This document shows, in pieces, positions 1-8,334 of a stretch of 40,741 bases of DNA. The stretch lies in NCBI GenBank assembly GCA_020721775.1, contig DYLZ01000006.1, positions 1 through 40,741 of the forward strand. Direction: 5' to 3'. The position numbers were made by a program, and so were the translations under genes. Each line of letters begins with the position of its first letter. The stretch's first letter is position 1. The notes beneath the pieces are model-generated. The model made no database searches, was not told the origin of the DNA, and saw only the letters and a list, made by a program, of their open reading frames with translations. Origin of the DNA: Sulfurovum sp. (GTDB lineage: Bacteria; Campylobacterota; Campylobacteria; Campylobacterales; Sulfurovaceae).

Positions 1-562
1 TCGTTTCTATATCTATATCAATTAACATTTCTAGATCTCTTTTTTGTGTTTCATTGTTTTTTTGAATCTCTTCTTGAATTTTGGGAGCATTTTTGGTTTT
101 TGCCGGCATTTCTTGTATAGTTTGTTTTTTTGTCGGTATTTTTTCTATTTCTTCACTGCTTAGCTCAAACTCTTTGTAGTTTGTAACATAAGATACAGCA
201 CTCTCTTTTCTTTTTTTTTCTTTACTGTTTTGAGTGCTTGAATCGGGCGCATATTTGCCGATCGCATCATTTGATTTTAGTAATCCAAATTCTTCTATGA
301 TCGATTTTTTGTCATCTTTTTTTCTTTGTGTATCATATTCTTTTTTATTTTCTTTGTTTGAATCAGCCTGATCATTTAGATATTCTGAAATTAAAACTTG
401 CGCCTGACCATAGTTTTTATGTTTTAATAGATCAATAATTTTATCCAACTGTTCATTTTCTTGAAAGTATTCAAGCTTTAAAAGCTGTAGTCTTATAGTC
501 TCGTCGTCAGACATGAAAATTGCAATTTTTATAATTTCCAATCTTCTCTTTATTTGATCCAT
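1..562 (-). CDS. Hypothetical lysine/glutamate-rich protein, C-terminus cut off by window edge
   Basis: The minus strand is open from an ATG at 562 down to base 1 with no stop, giving at least 187 residues. The first 65 or so residues look helical (MDQIKRRLEIIKIAIFMSDD at the start). They are followed by a very polar Lys/Glu/Asp/Gln-rich stretch that is probably disordered. No signal peptide, membrane segment or catalytic motif is visible. An AAGAGAGAAAC stretch just before the ATG can serve as a ribosome binding site, and a minus-strand TATAAT lies at 594-599. The gene is divergent from rsmH. I do not recognise the family. The short helical head could be a TPR-like or protein-interaction module, but that is a guess. 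Reading frame and codon use match the neighbours, so I am fairly sure it is a real gene. Confidence 0.75.
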   Translation of the reverse strand, partial: MDQIKRRLEIIKIAIFMSDDETIRLQLLKLEYFQENEQLDKIIDLLKHKNYGQAQVLISEYLNDQADSNKENKKEYDTQRKKDDKKSIIEEFGLLKSNDAIGKYAPDSSTQNSKEKKRKESAVSYVTNYKEFELSSEEIEKIPTKKQTIQEMPAKTKNAPKIQEEIQKNNETQKRDLEMLIDIDIET

Positions 563-593
563 GTTTCTCTCTTGACAATTCTAGGCTTTTGGT

Positions 594-639
594 ATTATAT
601 CAAAATAACTAATACAATTCATATTTAATTTAATATAAT
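594..639. promoter_or_regulatory. Divergent promoter pair for the 1-562 gene and rsmH
   Basis: A minus-strand TATAAT (594-599) lies 32 bases before the ATG at 562. A plus-strand TATAAT (634-639) lies 46 bases before the TTG of rsmH at 685. Neither has a convincing -35, as is normal for the housekeeping sigma factor in Campylobacterota. AT-rich sequence makes chance matches common. Confidence 0.5.
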
Positions 640-684
640 TGCGTAATAAAATTTTAAAATCAAATCAAATAATAAGGTTGCGCT

Positions 685-1608
685 TTGAATAAGAGTCCAC
701 ATTTGCCTGTTTTGTTGAATGAAGTTGTCAATATTTTTAAAGATATCAAAAGCGGATATTTTGTTGATTGTACACTCGGATATGCAGGCCATAGCAGTGA
801 GATGTTAAAGAAGTTTTTGCACATTAAACATATAGGTATCGATAGGGATATAGAGGCTATAAATTTTTCAAAAGAAAAACTTAAAGATTTTCAAGACAGA
901 AGCACAATATATAAAGGCACTTTTGCTGATATTTTTCCTGCACTAAAAGAAGAGCCGATAGTCGGAGTATTGGCTGATTTTGGAGTTTCTTCGTTGCAGC
1001 TTGATAAGGTTGAGCGCGGTTTTTCTTTTAAGAGCGGGGTTCTTGATATGAGAATGGATAAAGATGCCTCTTTGAGTGCTTATGATGTTGTAAACAGTTA
1101 TAGCAGTGAAAAACTCGAATACATCTTTAAAAACTATGGAGAAATAAGAGAATATAGAGAGTTGACAAATGCTATTGTCGAAAAAAGGTCAATAAAGCCC
1201 ATTACAAGCGCATTTGAATTAAGCAATATCATTTCAAAAGTTGTTCACAGACATGGCAAAATAAATCCTTCGACATTGGCTTTTCAGGCAATAAGAATAG
1301 AGGTAAACGGAGAACTTTCACAGATAGAAAGTTTGCTTGATTCTATCGAGAAAAAGCATTATAGCGGCGAGATCGTGACTTTGATAACATTTCATTCGCT
1401 AGAAGACAGGCTTGTAAAAAATAGGTTTACAAAATGGGCAAAAAATTGTATATGTGATGAAATGGCTTTTAGATGCACCTGCGGGAATAATCACTCAATG
1501 GGCAAGTTGCTAAATAAAAAACCAATAACCGCAAATTTAGAAGAATTGAAGTATAATCCAAGATCAAGAAGTGCAAAGCTAAGGAGTTTTTGCTTCAATA
1601 ATGTATAG
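685..1608 (+). CDS. rsmH: 16S rRNA (cytosine1402-N4)-methyltransferase RsmH (MraW)
   Basis: RsmH transfers a methyl group from S-adenosylmethionine to N4 of C1402 in 16S rRNA, in the decoding centre of the small subunit. The 307-residue length is typical. The SAM-binding loop DCTLGYAGHS is at residues 28-37. The family blocks DFGVSSLQLD (about residue 98), NPSTLAFQAIRIEVNGEL and FHSLEDRLVK follow in order. Translation starts at TTG 685, which directly precedes the conserved NKSPHLPVLLNEV, with AAGG about 8 bases upstream. As in many bacteria the gene is followed by a small FtsL-like membrane protein, here 15 bases downstream, so it keeps the mraW-ftsL pairing of division clusters even though the rest of that cluster is absent. 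Confidence 0.96.
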   Translation: MNKSPHLPVLLNEVVNIFKDIKSGYFVDCTLGYAGHSSEMLKKFLHIKHIGIDRDIEAINFSKEKLKDFQDRSTIYKGTFADIFPALKEEPIVGVLADFGVSSLQLDKVERGFSFKSGVLDMRMDKDASLSAYDVVNSYSSEKLEYIFKNYGEIREYRELTNAIVEKRSIKPITSAFELSNIISKVVHRHGKINPSTLAFQAIRIEVNGELSQIESLLDSIEKKHYSGEIVTLITFHSLEDRLVKNRFTKWAKNCICDEMAFRCTCGNNHSMGKLLNKKPITANLEELKYNPRSRSAKLRSFCFNNV

Positions 1609-1623
1609 TATGTAGGGCTTTTA

Positions 1624-1905
1624 GTGAATAAAAATAATGATTTGTTTTTTGGAATTAAACTGCATAAATTATTGATCTTTTTGGTATTTTTAACCATTTT
1701 GGCATGGTTGAAAATATTTTTAGCAAGTAGAATTTACTATGATAGTAAAATTGTCAATGATTTGCGGCAGGATCTAAGTGTATTGAGAGCTGAAAATGAT
1801 ATGTTGAAACAAGATATTGAAGCTTTAAAATTTAAAACTCAAGTTTCAGATGTTATAATAAAAAGTTCACTAGAGTCCGATGTACTCATAAAACCGGATA
1901 ACTAA
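1624..1905 (+). CDS. Small membrane protein with periplasmic coiled coil, FtsL-like
   Basis: The 93-residue protein has a short cytoplasmic head, one hydrophobic helix at about residues 14-35 (LLIFLVFLTILAWLKIFL) and then a charged heptad-like segment at about 43-72 that should form a coiled coil. This is the architecture of FtsL/FtsB/DivIC, which form the divisome subcomplex that activates septal peptidoglycan synthesis. The position directly after rsmH is where ftsL sits in many genomes, which strengthens the assignment. The primary sequence of FtsL is poorly conserved, so the name rests on topology and context only. The start is GTG at 1624. An internal short coiled-coil protein of another function is possible. 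Confidence 0.72.
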   Translation: MNKNNDLFFGIKLHKLLIFLVFLTILAWLKIFLASRIYYDSKIVNDLRQDLSVLRAENDMLKQDIEALKFKTQVSDVIIKSSLESDVLIKPDN

Positions 1906-1920
1906 TAGCAAGGATGGGAA

Positions 1921-2202
1921 ATGAATATTTTTAACGATGATGATGATTTTTTGGTTAGCACGCCAAGGGATAATTATTTTTCTATAGCAAAGCACGCAAA
2001 TCAAAATATCGTAGAGATGGAATTTGAGAAATTTTTAGAAAGACTTGCAGTAGCAGAGAAAATTATAGAAGACAAAGGTTTAGAAGAAGAGCTTGAAAGA
2101 ACGCTAAGTGCAATGAGAGCCATAAGTGAAGATGATTTAAAGAATAGGGTCAACAGCTTGTTTTTGGAGCTGACCGGCAATATTGTAACACAGTGTGAAT
2201 AG
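1921..2202 (+). CDS. DUF2018 family protein, HP0242-like
   Basis: A 93-residue, acidic, all-helical protein. From residue 38 on it resembles, from memory, H. pylori HP0242 (ELEERL-type helices, then a helix ending in a conserved hydrophobic face). HP0242 is a small protein whose crystal structure is an intertwined, knotted-topology homodimer, and its function is unknown. In H. pylori, HP0242 lies beside ispB (HP0240) and hemA (HP0239), and the same order occurs here. The 3' end overlaps the GTG start of ispB by 8 bases, which suggests translational coupling. There is no signal peptide or catalytic motif. The ribosome binding site AAGGATGGGAA lies just upstream of the ATG. Confidence 0.8.
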   Translation: MNIFNDDDDFLVSTPRDNYFSIAKHANQNIVEMEFEKFLERLAVAEKIIEDKGLEEELERTLSAMRAISEDDLKNRVNSLFLELTGNIVTQCE

Positions 2203-3121
2203 ACTAAAAGCGATAAGGATTAATTTGATCGAAGCAGTTGAGAGAAGATTGGAGCAATATATATGCTCACTGGAACAACCCTTTGTAGCAGAATTGTACA
2301 GAAAATTGCCACATGGAAAAAGACTTAGAGCAAAGTTGATACTTTATATTGCAGGTGAAACGAATGAGGCAATAAAGCTTGCTTCGATCGTTGAGCTTAT
2401 CCATGCCGCAAGCTTACTTCATGATGATGTTATAGACGATGCTATGCTTAGGCGGAGTAAACCTTCTATCAATGCTGTTTATGGCAATAAGATATCTATA
2501 ATGCTAGGCGATATTTTATATTCAAAAGGATTTAGTGAGCTTGCTATGCTTGATAATAAAATAGCCCGGATAGTATCGAACTCTGTTACAAAACTGAGCA
2601 TTGGCGAGCTTTATGATGTTGAAATGTCAAAAGAGTTCAATCCAAATAAAGATAAGTATTTAGATATGATCTATGGCAAAACGGCATCTCTCATTGAAGC
2701 AAGTGCATGGAGTGCCGCATTACTTTGTGGAAAATCAGCCCAAAACTATAAGCTATATGGCAGAAATCTTGGACTTGCATTTCAAATGATCGATGATTTG
2801 CTTGATATTACATCAAGCAGTGAAGTTCTAGGCAAGCCGGCACTCCATGATTTTAGCGAAGGTAAAACAACTTTGCCGTATATATATTTGTACAATGCTC
2901 TAGATCATGAGAAAAAAATAAAATTAAGATCACTCCACAAAAAAACACTCTTAGATAGTCAAACCGACTGGATACTTGAAGAGATGGAAAAAAACGGCAT
3001 CTTGTCAAAATGCTATATGGATGCAAAACTGCTAATTGATGAAGCTGTATCATTGATGTCGTATGAAAACGAACCAAAGCTTATTGCAATTGCCAAAGAG
3101 ATGATCGATAGGAATTTTTAA
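2195..3121 (+). CDS. ispB: Polyprenyl diphosphate synthase (octaprenyl-type)
   Basis: This is a trans-isoprenyl diphosphate synthase. It elongates an allylic diphosphate with isopentenyl diphosphate to make the side chain of menaquinone. Both aspartate-rich metal-binding motifs are present: DDVID at residues 77-81, in LLHDDVIDDAMLRR, and DDLLD at 200-204, in FQMIDDLLDI. The GKPALHDFSEGKTTLPYIY block follows, as expected. The 308-residue length is normal. The start is GTG 2195, inside the end of the previous gene. The stop overlaps the hemA ATG in TAATG. Product chain length cannot be read from the sequence with certainty, so the octaprenyl label is by analogy with the H. pylori and C. jejuni genes at the same position. 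It supplies the quinone pathway that also uses ubiD and ubiX in this window. Confidence 0.9.
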   Translation: MNRLKAIRINLIEAVERRLEQYICSLEQPFVAELYRKLPHGKRLRAKLILYIAGETNEAIKLASIVELIHAASLLHDDVIDDAMLRRSKPSINAVYGNKISIMLGDILYSKGFSELAMLDNKIARIVSNSVTKLSIGELYDVEMSKEFNPNKDKYLDMIYGKTASLIEASAWSAALLCGKSAQNYKLYGRNLGLAFQMIDDLLDITSSSEVLGKPALHDFSEGKTTLPYIYLYNALDHEKKIKLRSLHKKTLLDSQTDWILEEMEKNGILSKCYMDAKLLIDEAVSLMSYENEPKLIAIAKEMIDRNF

Positions 3122-4437
3122 TGTATTATCAAATAATAAGTTTTAACTACAAAAATTGTGAATTGGCTGATAGAGAAAAACTTGCTTTTAAATGCGAGGA
3201 TGATCATAGAAATTTTTTAAGTCGCTTGGTAAGTTTTGACTTTATTGATGAAGCGTTCGTTGTTAATACCTGTAATCGTACAGAAATTATCACAGCAAAT
3301 AAAGATAATTTTTCTACTTATCACACAATACTTGGTATTATGAGCGAGTATAGCTCTATAAACTTTCATAAGTTAAAAGAGAGTTTAGAGAGGTATGATA
3401 ACGAAGATGCTGTCGGTCATATGTTTAGCGTAGTTTCTTCGCTTGAATCATTAGTTATCGGGGAATCTCAGATCACGGGTCAAGTAAAAGAAGCATTTAA
3501 GTTTTCATATAAAAATGGGACTGCCGGAAAAAAATTAAACAGATTACTTTCTCATGCCATCAAGTGTGCTGCTGAAGTTAGGAATGAAACTCAAATTTCA
3601 TCAAATCCCATATCAATAGCTTCAGTTGCAGTATCTCAAGCCAAAGAGATATTGCAAGATACGATGGCGGGCATGACGGGCATAGTTGTCGGCGCAGGTG
3701 AAATGGGCGTATTGACAGCAAAACATCTGTTGAGAGTAGGTTGTGATGTTGTGATGCTTAGTAGAGATACAGAAAAACTTAAAAGTCTTTCAACCTCATT
3801 AGGTGAAAATGTAAAATATGATTCAGTCGAAAATATAGAAAAATATATAAATAGATATAGACTTCTTTTTACCGCTACATCATCCCCATCTCCTATTATT
3901 ACAAATGAAATGATCGATGAGTGCGACTTTAGAAGACTCTGGTTTGACATAGCAATTCCTAGAGACATAGATGATATTGAAGATGATAAAATTACAATAT
4001 ATAGGATCGATGACTTGCAAAATATTTCAAGTGCTAACCATGCGCTTAGACAAGAACAGGCTTTAATGGCTAGTGAAATAGTATCGCGATATACCAAGGA
4101 TTTTTATAGACTTTTACAATCTTTATCGATCGAGCCTATCATAAAAGGTATTCGACTTAAAGCAGATGAAGCAATAACAAAAGAGCTTAGAAGGGCAGTT
4201 AAAAAAGGCTTTATACCAAATGAAAATATAGAAAATATAGAAAAAATGGCAAGACAGATGTTTGATCTGTTTTTGCATCAGCCAACAAAAAAAATGAGAC
4301 TCAATTCACACGAAAAAGACGGAATTTCCCATATTGAATCCATGGGCTATATATTTGATATAGAAATAGAAGATAAAAATAACAATAAAGAACATAAAGA
4401 TATTGTACATCACCATTACAAAGGAAAAGAGTCGTGA
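3121..4437 (+). CDS. hemA: Glutamyl-tRNA reductase
   Basis: The enzyme reduces the glutamate on charged tRNA-Glu to glutamate-1-semialdehyde with NADPH, the first committed step of C5-pathway heme synthesis. The catalytic cysteine is C51 in NTCNRTE. The substrate block [14 protein letters not shown] and the Rossmann segment [18 protein letters not shown] are visible, and a helical dimerisation domain fills the C-terminus. At 438 residues it has normal length, with a His/Lys-rich tail. Its ATG overlaps the stop of ispB and its stop overlaps the GTG of proS (GTGA), so translation of the three is likely coupled. hemC, the third enzyme needed after hemL and hemB, lies further on in the same transcription unit. 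Confidence 0.96.
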   Translation: MYYQIISFNYKNCELADREKLAFKCEDDHRNFLSRLVSFDFIDEAFVVNTCNRTEIITANKDNFSTYHTILGIMSEYSSINFHKLKESLERYDNEDAVGHMFSVVSSLESLVIGESQITGQVKEAFKFSYKNGTAGKKLNRLLSHAIKCAAEVRNETQISSNPISIASVAVSQAKEILQDTMAGMTGIVVGAGEMGVLTAKHLLRVGCDVVMLSRDTEKLKSLSTSLGENVKYDSVENIEKYINRYRLLFTATSSPSPIITNEMIDECDFRRLWFDIAIPRDIDDIEDDKITIYRIDDLQNISSANHALRQEQALMASEIVSRYTKDFYRLLQSLSIEPIIKGIRLKADEAITKELRRAVKKGFIPNENIENIEKMARQMFDLFLHQPTKKMRLNSHEKDGISHIESMGYIFDIEIEDKNNNKEHKDIVHHHYKGKES

Positions 4438-6140
4438 AATTTTCAAATCTACTTATACCAACATTAAAAGAAGCGCCAAATGATGCCACGCTCCCTTCGC
4501 ATATATATTTGATTCGCGGAGGATTTATTCAAGGAGTCGGCAGCGGATTGTATAACTTTTTGCCTTTGGGAAAAATGGTATTAGATCGTGTTAAAAATGT
4601 TGTAAAAGAGGAACTTGATAATGCGGGGGCGCAAGAGGTGAGTCTTGGCTTTGTCACTCCGGCATCTTTATGGGTTGAGAGCGGAAGGTTTGAAAAATAT
4701 GGCAAAGAGCTGCTTAGATTTAAAGACAGAAAAGAGAATGACTTTGTTTTGGGGCCTACCCATGAAGAGATGATGGTAAATCTTGTTAAACAGACAGTTA
4801 AAAGTTATAAGCAGCTACCGCTAAATTTGTACCAGATAAATTTAAAATTCCGTGATGAGATAAGACCGCGTTTTGGGCTTATGCGAGGGCGTGAGTTTCT
4901 AATGAAAGACGGTTACAGTTTTCATGCTAATGAAGAAGATATGAAACGGGAATTTGCTCTTATGGAAGAGACTTATAAGCGTATTTTTACAAGGCTTGGG
5001 CTTGATTTTCGTGTGGTTGAGGCCGATAGCGGCGCAATAGGCGGAACCGGAAGTAAAGAGTTTATGGTTTTAGCTGATAGCGGCGAGGATACTATCGTGG
5101 TGTGTAAAAACTGTAAATATGGTGCAAATATTGAAGCGGCAAAATCAATGCCTTATGTATGCAAAGATGAACCTCCTGTAGCCGCTTTTGCAAAATTCAG
5201 CACTCCAAATATAAAAACAATAGATGAGCTTAGTAGCTTTTTTAAAGTCAATCCGTATTATATAATAAAAACAGTGGCAAAAAAAGCTTTATATGATGAA
5301 GGCAAGGAAGAGATTGTCCTATTTTTTCTAAGAGGCTCAGATGAGTTACAGGAGACAAAAGCATTAAATAGTTTAAATGCTAATGATTTGATAGATATAA
5401 ATAGTGATGAGTTGGAGCAAATCGGATTAGAAGCAGGTTTTTTAGGACCGCTTAATTTGCCAAATAATATAAAAACCGTTTTTGATAATTCATTAAATAG
5501 CGCAACAAATATGATTTGCGGGGCAAATGAAAAAGATTATCATTATGTCGGCGTAGATCTAAAGTTAGACAAAGATACAATAATTGATGATATTATATCT
5601 GTCAAAGAGGGTGATAAATGTATTCATTGCGGCGGATCCCTTTACTATACAAAAGGGATAGAAGTTGGTCATATATTTCAACTGGGAACTAGATACTCAG
5701 AGCCTTTAAGGGCAGAATTTTTAGATGAGAATGGCAAGAGTAAACCTTTTGTTATGGGAACATATGGCATAGGAGTAAGCAGACTTCTTGCTGCAATTAT
5801 CGAACAGCACCATGATGAAAAGGGATGCATTTGGACAAAAGAGAGCAGCCCATTTGATATTTGTGTTATAGTATCTAATATAAAAGATGAAAAGCAAAGC
5901 GAAATAGCTTTTAAAATATACAATGGGCTAAAAGAAAAAAATATAAATGCTTTAATTGATGATAGAAATGAGAGATTTGGTTTTAAAATGAAAGATTATG
6001 AGCTTATAGGTATTCCTTATGCTGTTATTATTGGAAAAAAAGTTGAAGAAGGCATAGTTGAACTTATAAGCAGAGATGGGCAAGTTGCAAGAGAGGTTAA
6101 TATTTCAAATATCATAGAAATGGTAGCAGATATTGTTTAG
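4434..6140 (+). CDS. proS: Prolyl-tRNA synthetase
   Basis: This class II aminoacyl-tRNA synthetase charges tRNA-Pro. The 568-residue length and layout fit the bacterial type. The catalytic core has motif 1 around residues 30-70 and motif 2 [21 protein letters not shown]. An inserted editing (INS/YbaK-like) domain at roughly 225-380 removes mischarged alanine. Motif 3, [18 protein letters not shown], follows, and then the anticodon-binding domain at the C-terminus (from about 475, FDICVIVSN to NISNIIEMV). Translation starts at GTG 4434, sharing four bases with the hemA stop. The adjacency hemA-proS is known from C. jejuni and H. pylori and links two uses of charged amino acids only by position. 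The end overlaps fxsA by 8 bases. Confidence 0.96.
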   Translation: MKFSNLLIPTLKEAPNDATLPSHIYLIRGGFIQGVGSGLYNFLPLGKMVLDRVKNVVKEELDNAGAQEVSLGFVTPASLWVESGRFEKYGKELLRFKDRKENDFVLGPTHEEMMVNLVKQTVKSYKQLPLNLYQINLKFRDEIRPRFGLMRGREFLMKDGYSFHANEEDMKREFALMEETYKRIFTRLGLDFRVVEADSGAIGGTGSKEFMVLADSGEDTIVVCKNCKYGANIEAAKSMPYVCKDEPPVAAFAKFSTPNIKTIDELSSFFKVNPYYIIKTVAKKALYDEGKEEIVLFFLRGSDELQETKALNSLNANDLIDINSDELEQIGLEAGFLGPLNLPNNIKTVFDNSLNSATNMICGANEKDYHYVGVDLKLDKDTIIDDIISVKEGDKCIHCGGSLYYTKGIEVGHIFQLGTRYSEPLRAEFLDENGKSKPFVMGTYGIGVSRLLAAIIEQHHDEKGCIWTKESSPFDICVIVSNIKDEKQSEIAFKIYNGLKEKNINALIDDRNERFGFKMKDYELIGIPYAVIIGKKVEEGIVELISRDGQVAREVNISNIIEMVADIV

Positions 6141-6579
6141 ATATGCTTTTTTGCTTTTTGTTGCATATTTAATATGTGAAATTTTGGTAACTTCGTATTT
6201 TTATGCCAATTTTCCCCCTGTAGCAATTAGTTTTTTTATTGTTTTTATGATGTTCTTGGGTATATTTATGCTTAAGCGTTCACAGTTTTTTTTAGCCGCT
6301 TCAATGAAAACCTCTTTCTTTTCGCAATTTGATCTTAGAGGTATTGTAAAACAAAATATTTTATATGCCTTAAGTGCTATTTTGTTTATAATTCCCGGCA
6401 TTTTAAGTGATTTTATGGGAGCAGTGCTTATTTTATTTGTTTTATATTTACAATTAAACGGTAAAATATCAAAAAATAAAAATGAATATAATTTTAAAGG
6501 AGAAGAAGATGTTATTGATGCGGAAATTGTTGATAATAGCAGTTATATCGATATTGACGATATCTATAGGAGGATGTAG
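6133..6579 (+). CDS. FxsA family membrane protein
   Basis: This 148-residue inner-membrane protein has three to four hydrophobic segments: about residues 3-25, 28-47, 75-92 and 95-107. The [20 protein letters not shown] block matches the LLxPGxLTDxxG signature of FxsA, named for suppression of F-exclusion of phage T7 in E. coli when overproduced. Its native role is unknown. The acidic C-terminal tail with VIDAEIVD is also family-like. The start is TTG 6133, inside the end of proS. The last 71 bases are also read, in another frame, as the signal peptide of the next gene. C. jejuni has a small membrane protein at the same place between proS and hemC. Confidence 0.82.
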   Translation: MFRYAFLLFVAYLICEILVTSYFYANFPPVAISFFIVFMMFLGIFMLKRSQFFLAASMKTSFFSQFDLRGIVKQNILYALSAILFIIPGILSDFMGAVLILFVLYLQLNGKISKNKNEYNFKGEEDVIDAEIVDNSSYIDIDDIYRRM

Positions 6580-7369
6580 TTCAAAATCAGAAGTTTCGAT
6601 CGACAATGCAAAGTTGATGAAATTCATAGAAACAAATGTTGTAAAAAATAGAGAGGTAAAACTTCTCGGTGTCGAGATCGTAGAGCAGAAAAAAGTCGAT
6701 GAACTTCCGGGCTGGGTTGTATTGTTTGTAAATATGAAATTGCAATACAATAATCAGATGATAACTGCGCCTGAGACATTTTTTGTCAGAGACAATGTTA
6801 TTACGCCATTAGTGTTCGATCTGGATAAAAATTTAAATTTAAGAGATGAGATAAAGCCTACCATTAAAGATGAATTGTACAATAAAGAACATTTGGTTGC
6901 CGGTAATAGCGATGCTAAACATAAAATACTGGTATTTAGTGATCCGCAATGCCCGTTTTGTCAAGAAGTGGTTCCGGATCTGCTTAAAAGCGCTAGAGAA
7001 AATCCTGATATTTTAAGCGTATATTATTATCATTTGCCATTAGAGCAGATCCATCCGGTTTCTGTAACACTTACGAAAATAATGGAATTTGCACAGAAGA
7101 GCGGCAAAATGGATATGCTGGAAAAAATATATGCTTTGCAGATAGACCCGGCCTTAAGCGATGAAACAGCTATCATTAATGAAGTTAAAAAGCAAGTTGG
7201 ATTTAGTGTAACGGCTGCTCAAATTAATACAAAAGATATAATTGATGCTTTGAAAAATGATAAAGATATAGCAAACAAAACAATGGTTACAGGAACGCCG
7301 ACAATATATATTGACGGTAAAATAGATAAGCTCAGAGAGGGCTATAAAGATTTAATTACAAAGAAATAA
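6509..7369 (+). CDS. Thioredoxin-fold lipoprotein, DsbC/DsbG-like thiol:disulfide protein
   Basis: The 286-residue precursor has a lipoprotein signal: MLLMRK, a hydrophobic core, then lipobox IGGC with the lipidated cysteine at residue 23. It should be anchored in the periplasm-facing membrane. A thioredoxin-like domain begins near 140 with redox motif CPFC (C148, C151) in FSDPQCPFCQEV. The cis-proline loop TGTPTIYIDG follows near 260. The N-terminal 24-135 part may be a dimerisation domain, as in DsbC/DsbG, which would favour disulfide isomerase or reductase over oxidase activity; this is inference. The start at ATG 6509 is chosen because AAGGAG (6497-6502) lies exactly 6 bases upstream and the signal peptide begins there. 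An upstream in-frame ATG at 6482 would add nine residues and has no site. The gene lies between fxsA and hemC, 2 bases before the latter. Confidence 0.85.
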   Translation: MLLMRKLLIIAVISILTISIGGCSSKSEVSIDNAKLMKFIETNVVKNREVKLLGVEIVEQKKVDELPGWVVLFVNMKLQYNNQMITAPETFFVRDNVITPLVFDLDKNLNLRDEIKPTIKDELYNKEHLVAGNSDAKHKILVFSDPQCPFCQEVVPDLLKSARENPDILSVYYYHLPLEQIHPVSVTLTKIMEFAQKSGKMDMLEKIYALQIDPALSDETAIINEVKKQVGFSVTAAQINTKDIIDALKNDKDIANKTMVTGTPTIYIDGKIDKLREGYKDLITKK

Positions 7370-7371
7370 GT

Positions 7372-8325
7372 GTGGAAAAAATAGTCATAGCAACAAGAGA
7401 AAGTGCATTGGCGCTTTGGCAAGCATATCATATAAAAGAGAAAATAGAAAGTTTATATCCAAACTTAAAAGTAGAGTTGAATAAAATAACAAGCAACGGC
7501 GATAAGATACTTGATCGTCCATTGGCACTCATTGGCGGCAAAGGTCATTTTACAAAAGAACTCGAAGATGCGATGCTAGAAGGCAAAGCGCATATGGCAG
7601 TGCATTCACTAAAAGATGTACCCACATATATCCCTGATGGTCTCTCTTTGGTTGCTATTACACAGAGGCAAGATCAAAGTGATGTGCTATTGTCTCATAA
7701 ATATGCATCACTTGATGAGTTGCCACATGGCGCAGTAGTAGGGACAACAAGCCTGAGACGCAGAATGCAGCTTCTAGCTCAAAGACCTGACTTAAAGGTA
7801 AAAGATTTACGAGGTAATGTAAACACAAGACTTAGAAAACTAAAAGATGGCGAATATGATGCTATTATTTTAGCATTTATCGGGCTTCATAGACTTGATC
7901 TGCTCAAAGATATCCCATATGTAGAGAAGCTAACATTTATGCTACCGCCTATGGGTCAGGCTTCGCTTGGTATTGAGATAATTGATAATAATCCATTTTT
8001 GCACGAGATAGCTATGAGCCTAAATGACGAGTATAGTTCTTTGTGTACCAAACTAGAGAGGGATTTTGTGGCTCAAATCGGCGCAGGATGTTCTGCACCG
8101 GTGGCTGTTAATGCTAAGATGGATGATGATATTGTGAGCATTAAAGCAATGATAGGGTATCCTGACGGAACACATATATTAAAAAAATCCATCGAAGCAG
8201 ATAAGAAGATGTGTCAAAATCTAGGATTTGAATTGGCTAAAGCCATGATAGAATCAGGCGCAAAAGAGATACTGGAGAATGCTGAAAAATTAGCATTCAA
8301 GGATGAGATGCCTCAAAGACTATAA
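7372..8325 (+). CDS. hemC: Hydroxymethylbilane synthase (porphobilinogen deaminase)
   Basis: The enzyme joins four porphobilinogen molecules into hydroxymethylbilane on a dipyrromethane cofactor. The cofactor-attachment cysteine is C240 in GAGCSAPVAV. Other family blocks are ATRESALALWQA at the N-terminus, HSLKDVPT (catalytic aspartate region), GTTSLRRRMQL and DLRGNVNTRLRKL, which carry the arginines that hold the growing chain. At 317 residues the length is normal. GTG 7372 is the start, two bases after the Dsb-like gene. With hemA in the same run, two steps of heme synthesis are co-transcribed; hemB, hemL and hemD are not in the window. Confidence 0.97.
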   Translation: MEKIVIATRESALALWQAYHIKEKIESLYPNLKVELNKITSNGDKILDRPLALIGGKGHFTKELEDAMLEGKAHMAVHSLKDVPTYIPDGLSLVAITQRQDQSDVLLSHKYASLDELPHGAVVGTTSLRRRMQLLAQRPDLKVKDLRGNVNTRLRKLKDGEYDAIILAFIGLHRLDLLKDIPYVEKLTFMLPPMGQASLGIEIIDNNPFLHEIAMSLNDEYSSLCTKLERDFVAQIGAGCSAPVAVNAKMDDDIVSIKAMIGYPDGTHILKKSIEADKKMCQNLGFELAKAMIESGAKEILENAEKLAFKDEMPQRL

Positions 8326-8334
8326 GGATATAAA

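Noticed and set aside
3636-4097. 153-residue open frame antisense to hemA
   Set aside because: A mirror of hemA codon bias, serine- and isoleucine-rich, with no start context.
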